A stretch of 64,000 nt of DNA from positions 558,001 through 622,000 of the forward strand of contig VZTJ01000801.1 of assembly GCA_013397795.1 (NCBI GenBank), given 5' to 3'. The translations under genes and the position numbers were made by a program. Positions 1-12,846 of the stretch are shown one piece after another. This DNA is from Orthonyx spaldingii. Taxonomy: Eukaryota > Chordata > Aves > Passeriformes > Orthonychidae. Below the pieces are notes generated by a model that worked only from the letters and a program-made list of their open reading frames with translations, searched no databases and was not told the origin of the DNA. Position 1 is the first letter of the stretch; each line of letters starts with the position of its first letter.

Positions 1-2404
1 TAACATCGATAACACATTGATGTTTTAGGTATTGCTGAGCAGTGCTTACACATCATCAAGGCCTTTTTTTTTTGCTTCTCACGCTGTCTTGCTAGCATGT
101 AGGCTGGGGGCACACAAGAATTTGGGATGGGATACAGCAGGGACAGCTGACCAGAGAGGTATTCCATAATATATGATGTCATGCTTAGCAATAGCATCTT
201 CATAGAAGAATGAAAGGAGAAGGTGTTAGAATAGATTTTAGCTTGGGATTTAGGTTTCAACATCCTTAACAAATCTAAAACTTAAGAAAATCTGCCAGTC
301 ATGGTGCAAACCCAATCTCTTCAGGCAACACTTTCCTAAACATATTGTTTCTCATCTAGAGGACAGGGAAACTGCTGATTCTTCAACAATAAATATAGTT
401 ATTCAAATTATTATAGTGCTAAATTTAGGATGCCTTTAGCCATAGGTGTTTGTAAAACAAAAAAATTACAAATAGTATTGCTGTGATACATAGATGAAAT
501 TCCCATGCTATTTGTTCTTAACACTGGATATATTTACAGCTGATAAGATTTTACTTAATTATATGTTTTTGATAATTATCTATTTTATAGTGCTAGACAT
601 AAAACTAGCTACCTGTATAAGCTGTTTATTTCAACATGAACCTATGGCACAGATCATAAAAATATGCATTTTTATTTTTACACCAGCTTTTCAAATATTT
701 GAGACTGCTTTTTATCTTCCAAGGGTTGGTTTTATAAGAACCTTAATGACAGCTATTAGTATGATTTGCTAGAGTGCTGCTTTCTTTTTGATGTATCAGT
801 TTGTTTATAACTTCGTGATTATGACTTGACCATTTAGTTTCCAAAAAATGTCAATTTGCATTTTGAGAAGAGGAGGCTGATGATTATTTGCAATAAGATC
901 ACCTTAAGAAAGGAGCCATAATTTCAGCATTACAGAAATGTGATTAATTTACCTTCTTCACTATCAGCAACAACTTTCAGTTTGGAGATTCACTGTGGCA
1001 TTTTCTATACACACATAAATCTTTCTGTCAGAAAGATTGAGTAACCTTGTATCTTGAGTTCAATTTGAACTGAAAGGACAATGCACCAAGGACAAATTTC
1101 TTAAGATAAATAATCAAGCAACAACCCATGAAGCAATAATTTAATTTCCACAAAATAAAGCAAATACTCCAAACATGGAATAATTCAGAGCTATGTAAAC
1201 TTCCTAAAAATTGTTGCTGACTTCAAATTTTACTAATTATGTATTTTTAGAAATAGAAATAACATACAATGGTTGTTGAACTGTGCAAAATGGTGTATAC
1301 TGATTAGTCAGAATTTTTGTCCTTTTAATAGTCTACTGTCTTCATACTGTACATGTCGCAAGCGAAATGATCATTTTGACATGTTCCCAAATCTTAGTAT
1401 TTTAGTTCTGAAAATCAAAATGTCAGCAGTAGATTAACTAAGCCTTGTTTCCTACCTCTCCCCTTCCCTGCAGAAATAAAGGGTATTTGTGAATTACTTA
1501 ATGTGGAGATCCCATTTCTTGTATATTTTTGTAAAGTTCTTTTATTTCTCTTTACTTCCATTTTATGGATTTCTCTTTGTATCCCTACCACTCTTGGTAC
1601 ATATTGAGATATTAATCCTATGGTTTTTATTTTCAGAACAGCAATGTTGAAAAAATGACATTTCCTCCTGCTGTTTTCAACAACAGTGGTTTTGAACTTC
1701 AGTCCAAGATTGATAGCTGCTTGTGTGAGCTTACAAACCAATGTTTCACTGCCCATTAAGATGAGAATTTCACATTGTTGAATTTCTCAAACAACATATA
1801 CTTTATAGCTTGGCTGAAAATATTAATAATGGGAGAAGATATAAGAATCTTGACCATTTTTCTGTTCTCTGGACCTCACTTACAGTTTTAAATTTCTAGT
1901 ACACATTTCAATGTTCCAGAAGGTTGCCTGCATCAAAAATTCAAAAACTTGCTATCCACTACGCATTTATGTGAGTTCTTTTATTTGTAGTCTTCATGAA
2001 TGATCCATAGGAGAGGGGAAAAAAATCATAAATGAACAAATAATACTAAGGGCTCTACTGTGAGTGAAACTGTAAAGGAGAGGCTTCTAGATAACCTATG
2101 AATCCAACAGACCCGTGTTAGTTGCTTGACACCTAAGCAACAAGGGAGCTATTGACAGTATTTACCAGTTATTAGTGGCAGTTGATGGGATTATTTTCCT
2201 AGGTGATTAAGTTCTGTTCTTATTCTGTTTTACCCAGGCTTTATAGCACTCATCAGAACAGATGGGCACCCTCCAGTAGGATTGTAAAATGGGAAGAAAT
2301 CACCTGGAATGTATCATTTTTTTTCTCTTTCCTGGTGGAGAAATGCCTAACTTGGGTTAATAATGTTATTTCTTTATATAAGTTTGTTGGTATGATTATC
2401 CAGT

Positions 2405-2465
2405 AAAAGGAAGAAAACCAAACTAAAACCAACAAAACAAAACAACCAAACGAAATCCACCAAAG
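2405..2465 (+). repeat. A/C-rich low-complexity tract
   Basis: AAAC- and CCAA-type units with almost no T. A simple low-complexity stretch. Confidence 0.75.
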
Positions 2466-4248
2466 AAATATCATCAACAAAAATTAAAGAAAGGTGCCTT
2501 TTCTTTGGAGAAAGTGATTTTTGTCTATGATTTTTTTCTTTGTTGTAGTTCCTTCTATAGACTCAGAAGGTCCTCAAGAACATTCAGACTTTAGTTTTCT
2601 TACAAGTGTTTTTTTTAATAGGAAAACCGGTCAACAGAGGACAAGTTAAGATCTTATCCCTGTGCTCATTGAATATCTTGCATATTGAGTAAAAGACTGA
2701 GCCTGGTTCCATTTTTCGTAGTATGATAATGTAAAGAGCTGTAGATCCTGCTGACAAGTTCCTCAATATCATCTTCTTAAACTTTCCAATTAGTCTCAAG
2801 GAAGTTTACTACTTCCTCATTAAGGGGTATGAACAATTTTAATACATCATTCTCAGCCCAATCTTAGTATTTCAAACAATAGAGTATCTCCATGGATCAC
2901 TTTTCAAAATAGAACTCAGGCACTTCTGAGGGTTCTATTCTGAACCTATAAAGCTCAATTTTTGTGTTAAGGTTAGAATGTCACCTTTGGGAAAAGTCTG
3001 GGTGTCTGACCTCTCCCCATAGATGTTGTAGGTGGATGCAGAGATCCTTGGGCCATAAAGGGTCAAAAACTCCTTATATGCATGTGTGACTTAGAACTGT
3101 GTGCCTTTCACATTAGAGACAATTATTTCTAGCATTGCAAGACTATATATTTACATGGGTTGAACCGTAAAGCAACAAAAAAGAAAGAAGGAATGGTAGT
3201 CAATATGTAGAGAATGTTACTCAATTTATTGAAGTTGATGGCAAGAAACTAATCATTGACCTTGGTAAAAGTTGCAATGGATTTACTGGATTTATCTAAT
3301 ATCTATATGACATTTTTACAGAAATTGTCAAAAATACATTTTACAGTTTGATTTTGTACAAGATACATGTACTGTTGTCATTAGGACAGTATAAGGCACA
3401 GGTTATAATGGTTAAAATTGTCAGAGCAAGGCAAGAATAGAAGTACAAACAAGACAAAACTTTTTTGTCAGAGCAGCAAATAAGAAGACAAATAGCACCA
3501 TTTAGTCAAGACAGAAATGTTTCTAGAAGTGTTGGAGTCTTATTTGCATTGCTCAGAACACAAAGCTCAAAGCTCCCCCTGAATATACACCCAGAGACAG
3601 AAAGCAAACCACTCCACAGCTGTACTGATTCTCTATTGTGTAGCACCAGAAGTGGAGTAATAAAGTCACACAGTTTTAATTGTGCCTGCACAGACTCTTG
3701 TGCTCAAGAGAAGATAGCTTATTTTCTTCACTACATTAATTTCTGTATAATATCTGTAATAATTATTCTTCCCCCTGTGTCAGAAAGGCACTTTATTGTT
3801 AGTGTTGTTTTGTTAAGAGTACAGCAGTGGGTCATGACTGAAAAATAGTAGACTCTTTAACTTTCACAAAGAAAATTGTCTTATGGGGCAGAAGAAAAAA
3901 AAAAATTCTTATAACATCAGAGATGAAAAAAGAATGCTCTTATCATGGTTATTCCCTGAGCTTCTGTTTATAAACACCCACTGTTCTCACAAAATTCTTG
4001 TCATTGAAGTTTATTCAGAATGACAAAGATATCTGTGAAATGAACCTCCAGCTGGAGAACTGAAAGATAGGATATAGTTACATTAAGGAAAAATCATTAT
4101 ATGTACAGCTTATGACATCAAGTGCCTCATACTAAGATTGCTCAAGACTTTCAATTATATGGCTTTGCTTTCAGTTATTTACAAAGTTGCTGAACTTAAA
4201 TTGTTTGAGTCAAGGTTTTTTATGCCAGGTATCTGCCTCAGGCTGAAT

Positions 4249-4267
4249 TAATTTTTTTTTTTTTTTT
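4249..4267 (+). repeat. Poly-T run
   Basis: Homopolymer T run of about 19 bases in AT-rich flank. No retroposed body was recognised on either side. Confidence 0.85.
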
Positions 4268-5324
4268 GACATATAAAAATGTGGTTGGTCTTTTTCTGCA
4301 AGAAATACATACCATGTGAGCAGGGACTGGGAGTGCGGAAGTGAAGAGTGACTATTTTTTGTTTCTGTAAGAACTTTCCAAATTGTGTTACCAATGACAT
4401 GGTAATTTCCTAGTAGATGCTTTATAGTGATTTATTTGCTAAAACTCTCAAGAGATTTCACATGCCCTGAAATTTTACTTTGACTAAGTCTCTGTACCTT
4501 GTGTTGACCATCTCACTCTCTCTTCTGTTTTCAGTAACTCTGCTGAGTTACAGGTACTCAGGAAAAATCTGTGTGGGTGCTATAATAACCAAATATAGAT
4601 GAGACAAGACCTGAAAGAGAGAATAGGAGAGAAAGTATTTTGAATGTATAGCCTGGAGAAAAAAAAAGGCAAAGGCAGAGGTGATGAAAATTGCCTGAGG
4701 ATGGATAATGAAGGGAACTGGAATCCCAGTAAAGACAATGAGGAGAAAACAGGAAAATGGTGAGAGATTATGAGGATTCCAGGAATTACACAGAATGAGT
4801 TAATCTTAGTAAGTCATGTTTTTAAGACCTTTACCGCATTTGCTATTTTTCTCTGAATTCAAATAGGTCCAGTCTTTCTTGAAGTACCATAACCATTGTA
4901 CTCCAGATAAAGTTTTACTGATTTTTACCTATTTTAGAAGCCATATTTTCATTTATATGTCTCTGTATGATATTACTCATAAGAACCTGACATCAATAGC
5001 ACATATGCAACTATACCTTGGGTCTATTTTTTCAGCCATCTGTTTCTTATCCTTTCTGTTTGCAACTGAATACCTTTGTCTTTGATCTTTTCCACTTTTA
5101 CAGTCAAAAATTGACACTTTCTAACCAAATTTAATTTTCTGACCAATTTCACTCCAACCTTAAACAATTTCTTCTAGAAAATATTTCCTTTGGTTGTTTA
5201 CTAGAATATAGTCGAAGACTGTCAAAAGTCTAGGGTTTCTCATCTACATAAGTCTATTAGCCTGGAATAGAAATAATCAGTTAGATTAGTCTGACATGAT
5301 TTGGTTTTGGCAAACCCCTATTGA

Positions 5325-5390
5325 AGATATAGATATAAATGATGTAGATGATATAGATGTAGATACAGATGTATACATATATATATATAG
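5325..5390 (+). repeat. Degenerate (GATRTA)n / (TA)n repeat
   Basis: Imperfect hexamer repeats of the GATATA/GATGTA type grade into a short TA run at the right end. In one frame this gives an acidic Asp-Ile/Val run that is not a gene. Confidence 0.85.
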
Positions 5391-7848
5391 GTTAACTTCT
5401 AAATGGTTTTCTAGTGTGCTTCCTCCCTTTTCTGCTGCATGCCAGACTGTTCCCAGTTTCAGTCACTTCATAAACAAGGAAAGTCCACATATAGAACCTA
5501 AAGTTCCTGAGTATTTTGATGTTAATATGATGATATTTATTGGAATATATATTTTTGCACTTTGACAATCTGGAAAATTCCTTCAAAACACATACAGAAG
5601 ACATTAAATAAACAAAATAAGCACTCACAGGGTAAGAAATGGCAAGAGTGAGATTGTTTTCTCCTAATCTTCCTGCTCAAACATAAGCATACAGATTTTA
5701 ATACAGTGATAAAATTATATTTTATGAGAATTTTTGTGAGTCATTCAGTAGTCCAGGTAAAATTACTATTTACCCACCCAGATTTATGCAGTGCTAAAGT
5801 ATAGTATAGTTTTATAACCCTGATGTATTTTTTAACTTTTAATGAATGTCTGCAAGACAATAGATGTTCTTAGGACATGCGGCTGAGACCACCTTTAGTA
5901 GATCAGTTTGATGTCACCAGGAATGTGACGTTACAAGAGCCTCTGCAAGCCTCTGCTCGAGGTTGACAATGTGAAGTTCCATACAGCCTCCTTCTGCAAA
6001 AAGCCTTTACTTTTTCTTGTATGTTTCTTATTTTTGCAATGTCTGGGACACCAGCGTTCTCGTTTCAGGTACGATATCTGGAAACTACTATAATTAATTT
6101 AATCATCATCATTATCATAATCAAACAAGAAATTTGTAGTAAAGCTCAAAAAGCATGTTATTCTAATTAATTTTCACCTTGTTTTGGGTGAAAAAAACAA
6201 CTGTACAATGATTGTGTTGATCTACTTGCTGTGTTAACACAGACACATGAGAATCTATGATCTGGTAAAATATAGAAAGGTGATCTGTCTCCCTGTCAGC
6301 AGATGTTCCTTACTGAAAAAGCATTATTCACTTTTACAAATATTCTACTAATGGAGGTAATGTTCACAAACACTAAGTAACCAGCATTAGCTCCAATTTA
6401 AATAATTATTGCTTTTCCATAGATCCTTTTATCCAAGCGGTTGTACATCAGCTGAAAATTACCTTTTTATCTCTGTTGATGTTGCTTTCATATTAAAAGC
6501 TCATACATTAATAAAGTAAGCGATAGAGACAATGATCTGGTAGAAAGGCGAAATGTGGACATGATAACAATACTGCTTTATGCTAAGAGTTATGACTGAG
6601 GTGAAAAAAATTCACTACCCGTCCAGTGTGTCATTTGCAATAATTGTATGGCAGCTGTAAACATGTCAAACTTAGTCTTTGGTAAAAAATGTGTGGTTTC
6701 CCTTCTATGAGTGGACAATAGTCTTCCCTGAATCTTTATAGGCACAATGCCCACATACGTCACTAGAAGTACATTCAACTAAAACCTGAGTATATCATTC
6801 TAATCACATATAAAATTTCCTTTTTAAGAATGCATTTGTTCCTTTAAAAAGAGCAATGGAAATACTTCTGTAAGTGACAACTGAATTCTAGGTAACCAGA
6901 AGTTAAGGGCCCAGAACTGTGTCCTCATTAATATTTTATTCTGAATTATTTTATAGATGTATATTCAACATTTTAATTACTAACATTTTTTCACACCATC
7001 CCCAGTGAACTGCCTATATTTAAATTCGTGGTGGATTCTGTTCCCTCAGCTTCTTTTTTTATCTTCAAATATCTGCTGAATTCCCTGATTGCCCATTCTG
7101 AGAGGTTGTTAACGTCTCATGTCCACAACTTTTAGCTATTCCTGACTGAATTTTTCAGTTTTTCTGACATATTTTTGCTCCTGGTGTCACATCTCAGTGT
7201 CAGCTCTCCAGATTTCATTCACTTTCATCAGTCAAGCTTTTAAAGTCTCTGCCTTCAGCTGCAGTCCTATCATGTACCTGCCTTATTGTAAATGCCATTG
7301 CTAGGTCTATATCAGTTTCCCTTCACTCCTTCAGTACCCAGAGCTCTGGACAGCAGCTATGAAATAATAAGCCTTACTTTCAAAGGCTCTGTAGAATTTA
7401 TAGCTGCCAGAAACATATCTGCATGACTGCAAATGTACCTATTGAACTAGATTCTGTCCTGTAAAATGCACAGGTAAATGTGATCTGAGAGGTACAGTGT
7501 CTCAGAAGCCCAATTTTCTCTCTCGCTCCATATCAGTGACTATTATGGGAGGTCTAGCTGCTTGCTAAGTCTGTTGGGTATAAGAAAATATGACACCACT
7601 TTTAAGAATGATGGGCCAATAATGCCAATGTTGGCATGAACTGCAAAAGGCTCCAGGGGGGCACTACTTTCCAGTTGTTATTTAGTACTGCCCATGTCAG
7701 CGCAAACAGGGGTATTTGTCCCACTTGCCTCAATGTTCAAGCCAAGAACTGAAATGAAGGCAATGCTCTGTTTATTCCTTGTTTCTCTCAGCTCCCACAC
7801 CCTAACTCTTGGTCACTTATGAAGTGGTTCATCAATGTTGTTGGGAAC

Positions 7849-8586
7849 TGTTGCGGTCACCCAGCCGGTGGTGGAGCCACCGGCTGAGTCACCCGTGGCG
7901 TTCGAGGCTGCGGCTCAGACTGCCTTTTCAAGGGGGATTGCGGATTGGGTAGATGATACCTCTTGGGACAGTGAGCCCTGAGAGGTAGGCAGGTTGAGGC
8001 AGTCTCCTGCCGTGGGCTGCTGTCCAGCTAGGTACCGTCCCCTCCCCTTTCTCCTCATAGATGGTTTAGATATTCATATAGTTGGTTTAATATTCATACA
8101 AAGCTGGAATGTTCTAAAGTTCTGTTCTTCCCATTGGCTTATTTAAATATGTCCCTCCTACGTTTGCTGCTTATTGGATACTGTCATCTCCCTTCATGTA
8201 CCTCATTTGTCCTGTCCCTTGTTCCTCCCCTTTCCCCCCCCCCCTTAAAACCTGGTGCAACGGTTATTTCAGGGCTCGTTTTGTGGTTCCCGTCCTTGCG
8301 GCGAGTTCCTCTGCCCCCTCCAGGGCATGGAATAAACTCTTGGATTTACACCACGGGCGAGTCCTCCTGGATTCTTTTGCTGCCTCTGCGTCCCATTCTC
8401 ATCATCAGCTGCTGCTAGCCCCAGCCTGGGCTTTGGAAATATCAACCAGCCTCGGAGCTGTCGCGCGAAGGCTAAAGGCATTGCCTTGCCGCTGCACACG
8501 CGCTTGTGCCACGCGAGATCCATTTCCCGGGCACACGAGGACACTGTCGGCCATTGACCAGCCGGGCGGTCAAGCGGCCTGCGACA
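7849..8586 (+). mobile_element. Solo LTR of an endogenous retrovirus (738 bp)
   Basis: GC- and CpG-rich block in AT-rich flank. It starts TGTTGCGG and ends CCTGCGACA, an imperfect terminal inverted repeat with TG...CA ends. It is flanked by the identical six bases GGGAAC at 7843-7848 and 8587-8592, a target duplication of the length usual for class II (ERVK-like) elements. Inside are ATTGG boxes (8133-8137 and 8173-8177), a C run followed by TTAAAA (8245-8250) and an AATAAA polyadenylation signal (8331-8336), giving the U3-R-U5 order on the + strand. No internal viral genes remain, so it is a solo LTR left by recombination. The overlapping short ORFs are not genes. The exact family is not identified. 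Confidence 0.82.
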
Positions 8587-8592
8587 GGGAAC

Positions 8593-11500
8593 TGCAGAAG
8601 TAATTAGTTTTTCCAAGTCTGCCACTCAACTGGAAAATAATCATTGTAAACCATCCACCTGCATACACTAAAGCAATTTTAAAATTTATTTTCATTAAGT
8701 CATTGTTAAGCTATAAAAACAGGGAAATGGAGTTTAATGAAAGACTTAAGCATGAAATTGAAATTTTTCATAAACTTGTATTTAGAGTAACCCCTTTTTG
8801 ATGTGTAACTCTGAATTATGTTGTAATTGGGAGATAATTTCATGCAGTTTAACACCAGTTAGGTTGCCATTTTTTATTCTGAGACTATTCACATTTTGGA
8901 GAAAGTAGGCAACACATTTTTTTACAAACACCATGGAAAGATTCTGTTATTCACTGTGAAAGCCAATGAAAGGAACCCAATGAAACAAGGAAATACACAG
9001 AGCTGACAGCATATATTCTTCCAACTACAGCTAAGCAGTAAACAAAAGGATGTTTTTCCTGAGAAAAAAACTCAGGAACACACCTTCTGATATCTCCATA
9101 TTATCTATCATTTTGACATTGGCTCAGTATAGTTGCTTTTCTTGGACTCTTCAAGAGAACTAGTATTTAAGTTGAAACTCACTCAAAAAACCCTGTCTTC
9201 AGGGAAGGATTAGTTAAAAAATGAAAAGTGTTTCAGCATATACATACATCCTGAAATAATGGGCAGAGTCAGACAGAACAAAATTCTATATTTCTTCAGG
9301 AAACTCTATTTTTCCATGTGTGTAACCCAAGTAACATAACATCCTAACTTTTTTGAAGATGTGGTATGCACAGCTTTGCTAAGCAGAATTTCAGCGTTTC
9401 TTTTGACCTGTGCACAATGAACACATCAAACCCTCCACGAACTCCTAGCTTTTGGTATTTCTAATTCCTGCCTCCTCAGTCTCAAAAGTTTTATAATTTA
9501 TTTATTCCCTAGAAAATTAATTTAGAAGTGCTAGCTGGTGACATAGTAACTACAATGAGGCCTCTCACCCCTGAAAAAATATCATTGTGTAATTTCAGGG
9601 CATCATAATCATGCAAGAGATGCAATAGCCAGAAGCAACCATCAGTGCTGTTGTATGTCAGAACTCCCTTATACTGTTTTTGCCAGACTTATAAAATATG
9701 TTCAGTTCTTGGATGGAAAAACACTGCCCCACACTGTAAAATTCCGACCCATTTCTCTTTTTTCCTTTTCTCTCTCACTGTGCACCATTAGCTCAGTGTG
9801 CTGAAGCTCTTGCATTATAATGGCTTTCACTTTTCACTAAACATGCCATTTCCCATTCATTATCATCTCAGAAATTTGCCCTGGTGTCATCTGAATACCA
9901 GTAAAAGTGATGCTTAAGGTTTTTATTTTCACTGCACTGGTGAGAAAATCCAGAAATGTTTCTGTTTGCTACTCCAATAAATCAGTAAACTCCTGTAACT
10001 TTAAATGCTACTGACAGCATGCAAGAACTTGAGCCATTGTAACATGCTTATTGTCAAATGTGCCCATAGCAACACTCATCAGTGTCATCTGTTTCAACTC
10101 AACTCTTATTTTCTCAATTGACACAAAAAAGCCAATACACCAGTCACAACTGTTCCAATTTTAGTATGAGTTGAAGAATGATAATGTTCATATGTCGCCT
10201 GTGCCAACTTGTGATTCATTTCATCAAATTGAAATTTCAGGAATAAAGAATATGGTGACAGGTCTGAGTACTCTCTTCTGCTGCTAAACAAGACAATGTC
10301 TATTACTTGTTTCTTTTTCCCTTATTCTATTTCAGATAGTTAACTAAAGAAAGGAGAGGTTAGGCAAGAGGTTAGAAAAATTCTGTTACAGAAAAGCTAG
10401 AGCTCTGTGCTATTGACTTTATAATGTTTATATATTCCACTGTGAGTCTGTATGTCTGTATTTTGTCTGAAGAGAGTGGAAAACTATGAAATCCTGCTAG
10501 GAGAATATATCTGTGTCTAATACGATATATCCCAATTTAGGCCAAAAATATGTGGATCAGCATTACCACTATTTTTGACATACAGGCATGTTTTTCTTAT
10601 TAAATTCTTTTCTAATGTTTCATCACAGGGAGGCCATGAGACTTTAGCCTTCCCAGATCATAATGTTTTGTAATGAGCATAGGCTCCTCCATGTTTATGA
10701 GTGTTGTAAAACTGAGGAAAGCAGAGACACTTGTTTACATTCTTCCAAATAATAGTTTTGCTATCTGCCTTTTGCCAGTCCTTTTTTATTGCCATTACCT
10801 GTTTATGATGCATGTTAAAGAGGGAACATTTGTCTTGTGCAATAGTTACCTTTCTGTCACATTGTTAATGTATAAGCATGCTTTTGATGTGGAGAATAAC
10901 CTTGCCAGTGGTAGGCATTGGTTGGCACATGAGCTTGGGATGTCATGTGACACACAAACCAGAAATTTATCCTCCTCCGAATATAGGAAAGCACTTAATG
11001 AGTGTTCTTTTTAATAGAGGCTAGGGACTGAGTTTCCCTTAGGAATCAGTGCAATTAAAATAATGTCTAGTTCTCAAAGTATTACACTGGCCTGAAACTC
11101 AAAGGAAACATGAATTCTATAGCACTTTTTAATATATATACATCTCTGTTTATCTAAATTTTTAGCTAGCATGGTATGTCACTTGAGGGTCCAAGCCTGG
11201 ATTACAGAAAAAAAGACTCTTCCCATTTTTTCCAAACTCTTTCCTCCTTTTTTGTCTGCAGTCATCAAAAGAAGGTATGGGAAACTGCAACCATGCATTT
11301 TATTCAGAGTAGGTTTCAGGCCCCTAATGGAAAGGATGTTACTCTTCATTCTGGCTGATCATGCCTAAAAGCAAACCTCTGTCTTTCAAAACAGCCCTCA
11401 CCTAAGAATTAAACTTTGGTCTTGAAGATTTTTTTGGAGAGCATATCAGTCATTCAATATTCTGGACATGTAGCACTAACTGGACTTAAAATGCACATGA

Positions 11501-12229
11501 AGCATGCATCAATAAACCTTAAGTTTCCCCAAGGTGTATTTAATAGTCGTTCTGTGACTGCTGAGTTAGAAAATAAGGGAATTCTTCTGATGATTTAGAT
11601 GGTCAGTCTGCTTTTTCATAAGTCAGGTTGGCAAAGGTTTGCTGAGTAGTGGTTATTTCTGCAAGTTTTAGTGTCTGTCCTTTTCCCTTAACTGTTCACC
11701 ACCTCTTAAGACAGAGGTTAAGAGCAGTCTCTTAACATACCTTCTGGTACAGTAAATGATATTGCACCATGGAAAAAAATTCTCAGTGAACTGTGGTTTC
11801 TTAGAACTGAAAAGGAAATCGGTGCACTCCCTAATGTACTTCACTGCAGACACAGGCAAATGCTTTCCATAACACTGTATATGCACTAATCCCTGGCTTT
11901 TGGCTTACTGTTGCACTATCTCTCAAATGCCCCTAAGAGTCGAGTATCCTTTTCTCTCCCTTACTGCTAAACTTAGCACTTATTGCATTGGAAAAAAAAA
12001 AAAAGAAGAAGATGGTGAAACCACACATTGCATTGGGAAGTGACAAGTGAAGATCCTTGAGAATTATCTAAGCTAGTTTCCATGTTTCTTTCGTTTGAAT
12101 AAGTTTGGAATAAACCATTTTAAGAACACACCACTCTTCTCTGAATAACATGGCCATGCTTTTCTGATATAAGTATATAAATGTCTATATATGTAAAGAC
12201 ATCTCCAATGTCTATGTATATATGATCTG
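8593..12229. other. Non-coding flank, no gene seen
   Basis: AT-rich intergenic sequence between the solo LTR and the CR1 element. It has a poly-A stretch at about 11991-12004 and short ORFs up to 113 codons (10673-11014) that show no family resemblance. Confidence 0.6.
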
Positions 12230-12846
12230 ACAATGTGCACTGACAGTCCAGAAAGCCAACTGTATTCTGGTCTGCATCAAAATAATCAGGGACAGCAGGT
12301 AGAGGGAGGTGGTTCTCTCCCTCTATGCCATATTCCTGAGACCCCCACTGGAGTACTGCATCCAGCTCTGAGACCCCATAACAGGAGAAGAACAGGAACT
12401 TCTGAAGCAAGTCCACAGAGGAGGAAGCCATGAAGATGATCAGAGGGCTGAAACACTTCTCATATGAAAACAGGATGAGAGAGTTGGGGTTGTTCAGCTA
12501 GGAGAAGAGAAGGCTACAGGGAGACCTTATCACAGGTTTCTAGTACCTAAAGAGGCTACAAGACAAATGGAGAGGGAACTTTTACAAGGGCATGTAGTGA
12601 CAGGACATGGGGGAATGGTTTTAAACTGAAAGAAGGTAGCTTTAGCTTAGATGTTAGGATGTGAGAATGTGACATACTGGAACAGGGAAGTTGTGAATGT
12701 CCCATCCCTAGAGGTCTTCAAGACCAGGCTGGATGTGGCTTTGAGTAACCTGGTCTAGTGGAAGGTGCCTCTGCCCATGGCAGGAGCATTGGAACCAGAT
12801 GGTTTTTAAGGTTTCTTCCAACCCAAACCATTCCATGATTCTATGA
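12230..12846 (+). mobile_element. CR1 LINE, 5'-truncated 3' end
   Basis: Long match to the known 3' part of avian CR1: the stretch about a GAGTACTGCATCCAGCTCTG-like segment, AAGATGATCAGAGGGCTG, GAGAGAGTTGGGGTTGTTCAG, GAGAAGAGAAGGCTAC, AAGGGCATGTAGTGACAGGA, and the tail ending with two ATTCYATG-type octamers at 12830-12846. CR1 ends in this octamer repeat rather than poly-A and makes no consistent target duplication. About 12660-12690 it lacks part of the usual sequence, pointing to an internal deletion. The element is dead; short ORFs inside it are remnants. Confidence 0.93.

Larger units (their letters stand above)
1..7842. other. Non-coding flank, no gene seen
   Basis: AT-rich sequence with scattered short chance ORFs on both strands, none with a recognisable domain or splice-flanked conserved frame. 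Apart from the low-complexity tracts listed separately, the only distinct patch is 5880-6090, which has more CpG than its surroundings and a TGACGTTA motif at 5926-5933. An old diverged repeat cannot be excluded. Confidence 0.6.

Noticed and set aside
1415..1756. 113-codon minus-strand ORF with a basic, superficially protein-like sequence
   Set aside because: No family resemblance, no flanking exons and no conserved motif. Most likely chance.
7622..7637. Inverted repeat ATGCCAA-tg-TTGGCAT, considered as an NFI site
   Set aside because: The half-sites are in the everted order relative to the NFI consensus TTGGC-N5-GCCAA, and a 7-base arm palindrome is expected by chance.
8134..8625. Overlapping ORFs on both strands (94-135 codons)
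   Set aside because: They lie inside or across the edge of the solo LTR and reflect its GC-rich sequence; they do not resemble retroviral proteins.
12233..12433. 66-codon ORF as a possible small gene
   Set aside because: It lies wholly within the CR1 3' end and is a remnant frame of the dead element.
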